Shown here: positions 11,648 through 23,200 of the stretch, in pieces
Layout: the number at the start of each line of letters is the position of its first letter
Position numbering within the stretch: position 1 is the first letter of the stretch
DNA from: Choristoneura fumiferana
Taxonomy: Eukaryota > Arthropoda > Insecta > Lepidoptera > Tortricidae
NCBI RefSeq assembly: GCF_025370935.1
Contig: NC_133472.1
Location: 3,090,079-3,154,078 of the forward strand
Length of the DNA: 64,000 bases
Reading direction: 5' to 3'
Program-made: the position numbers and the translations under genes
Notes under the pieces: generated by a model
The model's database searches: none
Told to the model about the DNA's origin: nothing
Seen by the model: only the letters and a program-made list of their open reading frames with translations

Positions 11648-11768
11648 GGCTACTACGAAATTCGAAAATCGGATTTCGCATCGTACCGTCCCTCTCACTC
11701 TCGTATTAAATATCATTAGCGTCAGCGGAACGGCAAGATACGAAGTTCGAATTTTGCACTTCGTAGTA
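11648..11768. mobile_element. Palindromic MITE (CTACTACGAAATTCGAA family)
   Basis: Begins CTACTACGAAATTCGAA and ends TTCGAATTTTGCACTTCGTAGTA, with inner CGTACCGTCCCTCTCACTC and a GGAACGGC counterpart. Relatives are at 18535-18660 and 25376-25490. Confidence 0.65.
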
Positions 11769-11811
11769 AAGGGCCTGGGGGCTCACATAACGAACTGACA
11801 TTACAATCATC

Positions 11812-12075
11812 ATCACCATCATCCCAGCTTTTTGGCCTTTTTACGGCATAGGCCTCCTCTCAGAATGAGAGGGCTTGGGCCGTAGTTCACACGCGGGCTC
11901 AACGCGGATTGGGAACTTCATACACACCATTATTTCTTCGCAGGTGCGTGCAGGTTTCCTCACGATGTTTCCCTTCACTGTTAAGCTCATGATTAATTTC
12001 AAATGTAAACTCAGACATGAACCCACGATTCTCTGCTTGAGAGGCAATAAGGTCAAACCGCTATGCCACCACAGC
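11812..12075 (-). mobile_element. tRNA-headed SINE (family 2), reverse copy
   Basis: On the minus strand a head with GGTGGCATAGCGGTTTGACC and GGGTTCATGTCTGAGTTT is followed by the same body as 38747-39052, including GAAGTTCCCAATCCGCGTTG and AGAGGAGGCCTATGCC. Confidence 0.7.
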
Positions 12076-12093
12076 TTACATTTAATAATTTAA

Positions 12094-12238
12094 GGGGCTG
12101 TTTTACCATCTATTGATTAGTGTTAACTGGCGGTTAGGTGTGATGCCGTCTTTATTTGTTTTGTTCGAATAGAACAGACGGAGGCGGCATCACATTTAAC
12201 CGTCGGTTAACGCTAATCAATGGATGGTGAAACAGCCC
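12094..12238. mobile_element. Palindromic MITE (GGGGCTGTTT family)
   Basis: Second copy of the 4588-4728 palindrome, with an internal loop around TTTGTTTTGTTCG. It is inserted next to TTTAA. Confidence 0.75.
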
Positions 12239-12917
12239 TAAGTGTACTTAATTATGTTAGCCCTCATCTCTCGCTGCTTATTATATATCATATCATAGCA
12301 TACACAGCATATTTTGTATTGGTTTGAATATTTATCATCAATTTATTTTGTATCATGATAATATTGTATGTAGAAATTAAAATATTACATGTATTAAATG
12401 TCTTTAGTTTTGCATGTTGTTTACTACTTATTTTGATAAATATATCTACAGTTTTATGGAGTAGTAAAAAAATATTACAGTATTTTATTTAAGATAGTTT
12501 TTTTCTGAATCGGTGCTATATTTTACAGACCATATAACATCTTGTCACTTGTAATGAACCCATTTCCGCTCGGCATACACAAAATCTTTTCAATTTTAAA
12601 AATCTTAGATTTCATGGAATAAACGGCAGCAGACGTAGATGAGCAGTTTTGGTGTTCAAAATGATCTAAACACTCTTATTGCCTTTGCAATAGAGTCGTG
12701 TCGTGTGTAGATCATTTTGAGCACGATAGCCGCTCATCCATTTCTATTATAAAACCGAGATGGGAATACAATTTAAAAGTACAATTAGCACAGCAGTACT
12801 TATGCTGAATAAATATATTCATAAGTCAATCTATGATATCTTCATGGTTTGAGTGCAGACACCTATATAGATTTACAAAGTATGCTTCATCATAATCAAA
12901 CACTACATATTTATTCA

Positions 12918-13153
12918 AGGGCGTCGCTATGGGGAGGGCAGGGAGGGGCAGCTGCCTCAAGACATTCTTAAAAGTTGCCAAATGTAAGCAACCAAACCAA
13001 AGTTATTACAATCGCCGTAGATGTAAGGCTCGTACCTACGAGTCCACGAGTGAAAAGCCTCATGTGCTCTCGATTTTACATACAATTCATACTTTTCTCA
13101 TTCTCCATATCAGCTTGCCCCCTCATGGGCCACCGGCTGGCGACGCCCTTGTA
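12918..13153. mobile_element. Short TIR element (CAAGGGCGTCGC ends)
   Basis: CAAGGGCGTCGC at the left and GCGACGCCCTTG at the right are perfect inverted ends 236 bp apart, flanked by TATT on both sides. No coding capacity. Confidence 0.6.
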
Positions 13154-13537
13154 TTATTATTATAACTCTATTCTTGGTGACTGCTGTGTGTTTATTAAGT
13201 ATTTGACAAATTTATTTATACATTATCTACATGATATTGAATCGCTGTACCTATCAAAAATACATTTGGAGTAAAGCATTGAACAGTGTTCCTATATTAA
13301 TTACATAATTTGTATTATTTAACTTCGTACGTTGGTGTACGTAACGTTGAATATTAGGTAATAATATTTTTTCCCAAGCTTTAGAACTTCTTCGTACTAA
13401 AAAAAGTATTTTCATTTACGCACACTCTACCATTGACAACATAATGTGCTCAATCGTATTCTTATCTCGATTTGATAATACTGCTGACTGAAGCGTTCTG
13501 CTTGTCAAAAACAAATGGTACATGAAGTGTTTCACAG

Positions 13538-13638
13538 GTCTGCAGGCGTGCCACCCCGGGCCCAACCTGAACAAGCGCAAGGGTCCCGACCTCAAGCCTT
13601 TCTCGGAGCCCTGCGGCCCGAGCTGCTACGTGCTGCTG
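13538..13638 (+). CDS. E(z): Single Enhancer of zeste, E(z)-like exon
   Basis: A 101-nt open segment with acceptor TTCACAG and donor GTTAGT. Its 33 codons include HPGPNLNKRKGPDLKPF and EPCGPSCYVLL. These match the Cys-rich region of EZH2/E(z) upstream of the CXC and SET domains, where a His-Pro, a KRK and a CGPxCY motif are spaced this way. E(z) is the H3K27 methyltransferase of PRC2. No other E(z) exon is visible in the window, and the sequence passes into a MITE and then the N gap within 270 bp. It is either the edge of the gene on another contig or a stray duplicated exon. Confidence 0.65.
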
Positions 13639-13665
13639 GTTAGTATTAGGATCCTGGATCCTGGA

Positions 13666-13825
13666 TGGACCCTCCATTTCCACCAGAGATGTGCGAGGAA
13701 AGTGGTTTTCATAAACCAATAGAAAAGCTTCATTTACCTCGTCTCGCTCCGCTCAGCTGTTTCCACCAGTGATGTGTTGTGCGAGGATGTGTAAGTGAAC
13801 CGTTTCTATTCGCTGGGTGCGCGAT
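13666..13825. mobile_element. Short inverted-repeat element (CACCAGAGATGTGCGAGG family)
   Basis: TTTCCACCAGAGATGTGCGAGG and nearby inverted versions recur at 17520-17660, 23141-23246 and 32284-32420. Each time they surround an AATAGAAACGCTTCATTTAC-like core. Confidence 0.55.
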
Positions 13826-13905
13826 GACACACACCCATAGAAGCTCATGTCTTCTATGGACTGTACTAAAAATAGGATCGCTTTCCATGTCAGTATTATT
13901 CGGCC

Positions 13906-14005
13906 NNNNNNNNNNNNNNNNNNNNNNNNNNNNNNNNNNNNNNNNNNNNNNNNNNNNNNNNNNNNNNNNNNNNNNNNNNNNNNNNNNNNNNNNNNNNNNN
14001 NNNNN
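13906..14005. other. Assembly gap (100 N)
   Basis: Exactly 100 ambiguous bases, the usual placeholder for a gap of unknown length. It separates the Ago3/E(z) fragments from the NOC4L-EFTUD2 block and probably hides the 3' end of NOC4L. Confidence 0.98.
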
Positions 14006-14223
14006 CGCTTATGTCTCCCCACCGCGCTAAGCATTAACATATATAACTTCCGTTTTAAAAGTAACGGAACCGGAACCGAAACGGATGTACCAAACGGAAG
14101 TTCCGACTTAAAGGAAACGGAACCGGAGCTCCATAACATCCCTGGTTGTGAAGAATATATTTTCTTTCAATGATTTCCAATTTAGGGCCAGACAGCTACG
14201 CTACGCTGGCCACTTGCACTCAC

Positions 14224-17200
14224 TGATGTTAGCGCCCTCCCTCTCCCGCAGCATCCGTCTCAGCTCGGGGTGCGCGGCGACCAGGGTCACCACCAAGCCC
14301 AACATCGCCAGACAGTCAGCTGGTGCCGCCAGCAGCGCCAGACGGGAGAGGCGCTTCGCGAACGCCGCCACCAAGACCCGGGATGTGCCTGGAATAATAT
14401 AAACAATAATAGTACATTACTGCAGAGGCCATGAAGTAAGGGACTGATGGACGAGTTTAGGGTAGACGGACAAAACGAGTCCAGCAATCCCTGTTCTGGC
14501 CGAGGTTTGTATAGTGCTTTTCTCAAACAATGTGAGGAAATATCGATGGATGGATGGATCCAATGCATCGCATCGCAATATCGCAAATGCTTACAGACTC
14601 TAGTGGTGGTTGGCTGTTCGTAATTTTTCCTTTGCCAGTTTAATGTTAGTAAGCAAATTTAAAAAGTTAGAGCAGCGGACAATAATGGATTTTCATACAT
14701 TCCTGTGTGTAGACGTGTCTGTCAACTTGAAAGTTCGACTTTAGCGACATATACATTTGATAGGAACTTGTTTAAAAATTGATACACCACTTATTTGGCT
14801 GATGGTACATGTATTAACAAAAACTTATTTTATAAATTAAAGCTTGAAAATACGTGTTTTTGAACAGACAAAAAAGGAAGCTACCTTTACATGTAACAGA
14901 GTAATAAAAGGATGAAATTTAAGATAAAACAGAGAAGGACCTACAGACCAGAGAAGGAGTCATGCTACATAGAGAAAAACTTATACGCGCATTTGGCAAA
15001 CAGTAAAACTATAAATATTTCAGGATTTATTTCAGGGCCATCGTGTAGAACCCTTTGGCTTAGGTTAGGTTAGTTTTATAAAAATCCTGAAATATTTACA
15101 GTTTCAGAAATATTAAACAGTTGCGAAACCACGACGTTTGACGACCAGATGGCCTAGTGGTTAGAGAACCTGACTACGAAGCTTGAGGTCCCGGGTTCGA
15201 TTCCCGTGTCGGGGCAGATATTTGTATGAAAAATACGAATGTTTGTTCTCGGGTCTTGGGTGTTTACTATGTATTTAAGTATGTATCTATTTATATAATT
15301 ATATTTATCCGTTGCTTTAGTAACCATAACACAAGCTTTGCTAAGCTTACTTTGGGACTAGGTCAATTGGTGTGAATTGTCCCGTGATATTTATTTTATT
15401 TATTTATTTATTTAAATGAAAAGTTGCGAAATGAATCAGGTTGCCAAACGTTAGTTGCGAAACCTTTTCTATCATCATCATCATTATGTCAGCCGAAAGA
15501 CGTCCACTGCTGGGCATAGGCCTCCCCCAAGGCTCTCCACTCAGACCGGACTTGTGCTTTCCGCATCCACCGTGATCCTGAACCTTTTATAACCCCTATG
15601 CCCGAATTTTATACATCGTTGGCACGCCCGCCTTACACGCCGGACATTTTGCTACACACAGCAGCGACCTGTAACCAGACGACGCTGACTCACGTGGAGC
15701 TGAGGAAGGTCCCGGTTGTGTGCAGCAGCCTGGAGCTGGCTTTGGCGAGCGCCGCCGGCTCCAGCAGCCCGTACAGGCGGTCGTAGATGCTGGGGTATTC
15801 CACGCCGTGACGCGTCACCAGTTCCGCCACCCCGCGGAGCGCGAGCACGCTCAACACGCCACCTGGTGGATATCATTCAAGGATGTTATGCTAAGTATCC
15901 GTAACAAAAACTATCGGATAATTTCGGATAGTTTCGGATAGGTTTTTGCAATTGCAGTCGATTATATCAAATGAAGGTAAATCCAAACAACATTTTATTT
16001 TTGTAAAGAATGGATGGTTTTGAGACAGGATCGCTTTAAATCAAAAAAATCATCGCATACCATAAAAATAATGCCGTAAAAATATTTAACGCTATTATAA
16101 CATTTTTTCAATAATCTCCCAAATGGTTAGAGTGGACTATTCTGAGTTTGAAGTTAAGCGACTCAATTGTTGTATCATCCATTGATATGAAACTTTACCA
16201 TTTACTGTCTAATGTCAAAACGTCTGTACAGTACAATGGGTACTGAAGCACAGAGAGAGCACGATAAATACAACTTTTCCGTTAAAATACGATTAAAAAC
16301 CATTAATAATTCATACATAAGTCCGAATTTGTACCTAACACTTTTTAGTAACCTTTTTGTATTTCCTTTTTGTACAATAAAGAGTATAAACAAACGAACA
16401 CCTGTAGCACAATCCGCAATCCACCCCACATTAACCCCTCGCTCCGCTCAGCTGCGCAACCCACACTCACCGCAGTCCAGGCTGTCCCACAGCAAGTCAG
16501 TGGTCAACTGAGGCCGCGCCAGCAGCGGCAACAACTCGTCAACGAGCAGCCGCAGCGCGCGCCGATGCGTCCTCTCGCAGCTCCTCAGCGGCCACTGGCA
16601 CGCCGCGTCCCAGCACTTGTTCACTGAACGCTTACATTCCTCCGGGTTGAACAGCACGCCCACTTTGCCTGAGGATAGGGTTTCCATCATCGTCTAGCCC
16701 AGAGGTTCCCAAAGTGGCCGAGAGTCCACGTTGGCGTGAACAAAAATTGGATATTTTGGGAATACAGCAGCATAGCCTACCAATCCCTACAAGCTATATT
16801 TAATACAAAAAACAGCAATAGATGGCACTACTATTAACATTTGTAAATTATAAAATGTGAATAAGCCGAATTAAGTAGAAATATTGAGATTAAAATAAAG
16901 ACAAGCATATTTTATAAACACAACTTTACATCAACCTTAATTCAACTCCTTAATTTGAAGATAAGAAACACCATAAAAATAGGTTACATGTATAGGCTAC
17001 ATGTGGCTACATTTCAGCTATGAGGCTTTCGTAGTGTTTTGCAATTGTGACGCTAGATGGCGAATAACCGGAATGCGCTTGCTGGGCTTGCCCCGCGCTT
17101 GCACACATTCGTCGAAACTATTTGAGAGAAACATGCCATTCTCTTCTAACGACGTAAATAAGACAGAGACATCATGCGTATCTCTAGTCGTCTAGGCTCA

Positions 17201-20200
17201 GTTGGTGAGCTTGTTGGTTGTTGTCAGTGTACCGTATCCTTAGTGTCTCACTAGATGGCAATACGTATCGTGTTATTTGTGTTCTCACTGGTGCCATCTA
17301 TTGGAAAATCGAAGGAAAGAAAAATAGCCAGTTGAATAGCCAGTATTAGGGTGATACCATTTGCTTGTACTAGGTGGTGTCTCTGTTATATTATCTACTT
17401 TGTGACAGTAGTAACGTAGCAGTAGGGGGTCTAACTAACGCAAAGCAATAAAACTTTTAAAGGGGTCTATGAGAAAAAAAAGTTTGGGAACCTCTAGTCT
17501 AGCCGAAACACGTCCGATGCTAACGCTGCGTTCCCACCAGAGATGTGCAAGAAATGTTGGTCATGAACCAATAGAAACGCTTCATTTACCTTTCTTGGCT
17601 CCGCTGTGATGTTTCCACTAGAGCTGTGCTGTGCGAGGAATAGGTAAATGAAGTGTCTCTATTTCTCCATGGCAAGCATATACCTCGCAAGGCATCAGAC
17701 AGACAGACACACATAGCGGTCAAACTTATAACATCCCTCTTTTTGCGTCGGCGGTTACAAATGAAATCAACTTTTTAGGGACCCTTTAGACTTCAACTTT
17801 GTTGTTTATAATATCAAAATATTAAATAGCTATGATAAATGGAAGACCGAATGAACAACTTTTACACTGAATTGTATGTCTTCGTTTAATCAAAAATCAT
17901 AATGTTTATTCTTAAGTAGGCCGCAAAGAGCTCTTTTACATGTCAGTCTTTTTTTACTAGAAATGCATGCTTAAATGCATGCTTGCTTGCACTCTTTTTT
18001 TCACATTTGAGACTATGCTTGCCTGATTTTCTGTTTGCATGCTTGCTTGCATGCTTGCTTGCATGCTTGCTTACATGCTCACTTGCATGCTTTTTGCATT
18101 GCATTTTTTTACTGGAAAGACCATCATTGCCAAGAAGAATGCGCTGCATCTGATCAGTGTGCGTGTCTACAACACAAGGGAAGTGACGTGCTCTGTACGC
18201 CACAGAAAAACCAGCGACAAGTCAACTTGATTTTTCATGCAATGGCAGAAGGATTAAGCTCGTTGAATGTTGGTCATGCACCCCATTGGCTGTCACGACT
18301 GGATGACTCTGGCGGTGAAGAGATTAAACACGAGATTCCATTCAAACTCACCGTTTTTTTCACAGTAGTACAGGTCGTCGCCGTGACGCTTGTTCCTGGG
18401 GCGAGGCTCGGTCGGCACGCCCGCCGCCATCAGCGCCTCGAACAGCTCCAAATAGTTCTGCATGTACACCCGGCTGGCGGACCTGCAGACAACCGCTGTG
18501 ATAAGCTCTTGGATTTCAAGCCACGGCTCGCACTGGGGGGCTACTACGAAATTCGAAGTTCGTATCGTACCGTCCCCCTCACTCTCGTATTAAATAAAAT
18601 AAGCGAGAGCGGGACGGCAAGATAAGAAGTTCGAATTTTGCACGTCGTAGTTTGAGCCTGGTTCGACGATGATATTTCAGAATCCATACTAATATTATAA
18701 ATGCGAATGTGTGTGTTTGTATGCTTGTGTGTCTGTATGTTTGTCCGTCTTTCACGTCGAAGCGGAGCGACGGATCGACGTGATTTTTGGCATAGAGGTA
18801 GTTTATAGGCCAGAGAGTAACATAGGCTACTTTTCATCACGGAAAAATGCACAGTTCCCGAGGGAACAGCGCGCGATAACCGAATTCCACGCGGGCCATG
18901 CCGAAAACTTAACCGTGATAGTTCTCCTTGTAAGTTTAATATACTTACTACGATCCTGAATTTTTTCAATTTTTTTTACCCACTGGTTTAGATTTTAGAG
19001 GGGGGGCGTCCGATTTTAAAATTGCATATTTTGTATTTTTAAATTTGCACTTTAAAGTTGAATATTTTGCAAACAGATCACTGAATCGAAAAATCGTCTT
19101 AGCAACCCCCTAATGGTTTTAAAAGACCTATCCAACAACACCCCATACTACAAGGTTGGATGAGAAAAAAAAAACACCCCCACTTTACGTCTATGGGAGG
19201 TACTCTCAAAAAAATTTTTTTATTTTCTTATTGTACCATTTTGTCGGCATAGTTTACAAATATATTCGTGCAAAATTACAGCTTTCTAGCATTGCCGCGG
19301 ATGGACGGAAAGACAGACATGGCAAAACTAGAAGGGTTCCGTTTTTGCCATTTTGGCTACGGAACCCTAAAAAAGCGACATGTAAAATAAACGATTCGAT
19401 TTATATTATGCTATGTCGCTCGTCATACATAGCTAGACCATTATGTTATGCACACTACCCACTTTATTACATCACTATGTGTTACAAGTAGGTACTTAAC
19501 ACAATAACATTTTTAACACAGTAGATTCGCTATTGGAAGTAAGGGATCGCCAATGCGGTTGAATTTCCAAACATTTATAATACGCCTTAGATATATATCA
19601 ACGTCTTCTTGAGGATAAGAATAATGTTTTATTTACCAGCTAATAGAATAGATCAGGGTTTCTCAAAGTGGGGTACGCGAACCCCTAGGGGTTCGCTATT
19701 CGACGGTAGGGGGTTCGCGACAAGGTTTACGTGATGGTGGCTGCAAGACTGGCAAGATGATTAAGATTGGTTTTTGGAGCCTTTTGTATTTTTTAACTCC
19801 AAATTTGTTACTTATTTGTTTGTTATTTGTTGTTGTTTGTTTCAGTTTGTATTTTCGTTGGCAAGATGATTCTTACCTATATTTGTTACCTTTTATTGAA
19901 ATAAATAATATACGTTATATTATCATGATGATTGAAATAAAAATAAACTTAGTATCTCCAACAGACACTTTTATTACTTTCTTTGGGGGGGGGGGAGGTA
20001 GGGGTTCGCTGTCGTCTAGAAACTTTAACAGGGGTACGTGGAGTCATAAGTTTGAGAAACCCTGGAATAGATACACGTAGAAACACTGGCTAAATATACA
20101 TATGCATGCTTATCCAAATAGCCAAAATGGCATTTTGTTGTTCTTTACCTCAAAAGCATAAATTGCTCTCCGAATCGCCTTTCACTTCGAACGTATATTT

Positions 20201-23200
20201 AATTATGATTGGTTTTTTGGAGTCTTTTTGTATTTTTTATTTCAACTCCAAATTTGTTACTTTTACGGGTATCCCGTGAAACCATATCGAAAATACAAAC
20301 TGAGACATGGATGCACAGAAAAACCAGAAAAAGAGACCAGCGCTGGGAATCGAACCCAGGTCCTCAGCAATCCGTGCTGCGTGCTGTAACCCCTACACCA
20401 CCGCTGGACAGGAATGTAGACACGAATTTTTCCTATGCATACATATCTCAGGTTGCTTATTTCTACTACGCTACTTATGCAGCAGCACTAGCGACATCTA
20501 TGTTCCGCTCTCATCGAGAGACGTCGTACATGCTACCAATGTGCTTAGGAGGTAGTCCATAAAATAATGGGTTTTTAACTACGACAAAAATTTACGCTGG
20601 ACTATAGAAAACATATAGAAACTTATGATTTTAAACAGTTGTCCAAGGGACGTCACCATGGCAACAAGGTGCAAGAAAAAATTGATCGAACCGCCTGCGC
20701 CATTCCGTAGTTTGCATGGCCCGAAACTGTAGGAATACTACTGCTACGACAAAATTAGCGGGAAAGAAGGTTCACGGAACAAAAACGCGTTTAAAACGCA
20801 AACGTAAACACCACACTATACACAGTGTTGTTCTTGATTTCCGTTAACTTCGGCTGACGGCTCAGTTCATTGATAGGAACTACCTGGTAATTAACTTTAT
20901 GGCCAAACTAGCGTTTACCCGCGGCTTCGCACGCCTAAATCATTAGATACAGCAGTTGAATTGAAATTCAGGTATTTTACAAAATTCCCGTGGGAATATC
21001 AGGATGAAAAGTAGCCTATGTATTATTCCAGATATACCTTTTTAACGTGAAAGATATAAGCTACTCACAAACTTTCAAATTTAAAATATTAATAGGAAAG
21101 GTAAGCCAAATAAGGCGAAACCAGTTTTTTCTTACGTCTCCACAAATGATTAAATCATAAAATTTTCAAACTTAATTAGTGACATTGACGTCACACATAT
21201 ATAAAAGAGACAAAAACTCACTTTTTAACCTTTTTTTGCTAAATTGTGTGAATTAAAAAATCTTTAGTTACTAGTTACGGACCTTAAAAAAACCTTACAA
21301 ATTAAGAACCTTTACACTGTTTTATTAAATAGTAGAGTTCGGAAACTAGTATCTTGGAGAGCTCAACGTCATTTGATCTGTTGAATGTTATTATTTTATT
21401 TATTTATTCATTTATACGGGACGCCAATAGGGCACATTATTGCATTAAAATATTGCATTAAAAAAACTAATCACTTGTATTTGTTCCGCATGGGCCCCAA
21501 TTATAGGCGAACACGTCATTTTCAACAATTTGTCATTTAACTACAATATGGAAATACAAAACATATAATTTAAACTTAGTCCATTATTATTTTTTAGAAA
21601 CTTGTATGGAGAATTATGTGCAAACATTACATTATCCGACAGTCGTCGACTTAAACAATAACATTAAGCCAAACTTATTATTATTTCAATCAGAACGCAG
21701 ACACAGATACTAGAATTTTGTTTTTGAAAGATAAGACACTGTCATGAAACATGTCTAAGGTCACGCTGGAATTAATGTTCTCTAGAGTTAACGGAAATCA
21801 AAGAAAACACCGTGTATAGTGGCAAACTGGTCATTCTAGGAACACAATGTGGGAAGGCATTACGTATCGAATTCAACCAGAGTTTCTTCGCTGGCGTGAG
21901 AAAATCGAAACAAAAGAGTACAACAATCGCAAGACCACAATATAAGGGCGACACAGCACCGTGAGAATCAGTCACAATGTCGTCAAGACGAATAGCTATC
22001 CTAACTGTATGCGCTGCCTCAAGCTTAGTTAGCGACGCTTTTAAATTCATAGACAAGCAGGTGTTATTCCATAAAATGTGCGACGAATTGGCAGACGATC
22101 CGGATTTTAATATTGATAGTAGTGTTGACCTCTGGGTACAAGACTTCACTTGGAATTCTCGTGAGACGCCGTATGATCTACTTGCATTTAGAAAGGTGAC
22201 ACCTAAAGTAAGCTGGCGTTTCTAACGTTATTGTTTTTTTTAGTTGTGGTCTAAGATCCGAACTTGAAAAGATCTTCACCGGTCTGATAAAATAATGAAA
22301 CCTATTTTATAATAAATTTAGTATATTAGAAAATATATTAGATATGGATTTGTAAAATGATAAAAGAAATGATTTTTAACATATTATTGTCGCATCTTCG
22401 AGATAATAAGAAAATTTTATATTGACTTATAGTATAAAACCTACAGAATATGTAGACGTTGGATTTGCTATTGTTCACTTGGACGATATGATGCCAGTTA
22501 CTTTCACTAGATTAGATAATAGAACAAATTGTATATCAACGTAAGCGCTGCTTTATTGTAAACACGTTGATGTAGGGTTGTCTGCATTAAATGAAAATTA
22601 ATTAAAAATATTGAAAAAAACCAATAGCCTGTTCAGGATTTTTTTAGCAAAGCCATTTCTAATATATTTTCAAATATACTAAATCCTACTAATATTATTA
22701 ATGTGAAAGTTTGTGAGTGAGTTTGTGAGTGAGTTTGTATGTTTGTTACTTCTTTACGCTGAAACGGCTGAACGGATTTGAATGAAATTTGGCAAAAAGT
22801 TAGTTTATATACTTTTATCCCGATATTCCCACGGGATTGGGATAAAATCTCGAAATCACAACCGCTGGGTTAAGAGTCATGAAATTTGGCATGGTTTTTT
22901 TAATTGAACGTCAATGAAAACCACGATGTAATTTTAGGGAATTCTCACGAGAATTTAATAAAATCCCGGAAATTCAATTCAACTGCTGTATCTAATGACT
23001 TACGCGTGCGAAGCCGCGAGTTTATTATAAAATACATTTCATTCTTAATACATATACTTAAACATACATTCTATCAGACCGGTGAAGATCTTTTGAAGTT
23101 CGGATCTCCTACTAAGTATTCGGGTTGTGTCGCCTTAGGCTGCGTTTCCAACAGAAGTGCTGTGCGAGGATGTGTAAATGAAGCGTATCTATTGGTTATT

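Noticed and set aside
15140..15215. Possible tRNA gene
   Set aside because: A and B boxes are present, but the sequence continues into a shared SINE body in three copies and does not close an acceptor stem.
18035..18625. 196-codon + strand ORF
   Set aside because: It starts in a GCATGCTT simple repeat, runs antisense through NOC4L exon 5 and ends in a palindromic MITE.
22447..22540. Open segment with AG/GT borders (YVDVGFAIVHLDDMM frame) as an extra exon of paralogue 1
   Set aside because: It is open in one phase only, and that phase does not fit between exons 1 and 2 (both phase 0, 94 nt long). Paralogue 2 has no equivalent, and it lies inside an inverted-repeat element.
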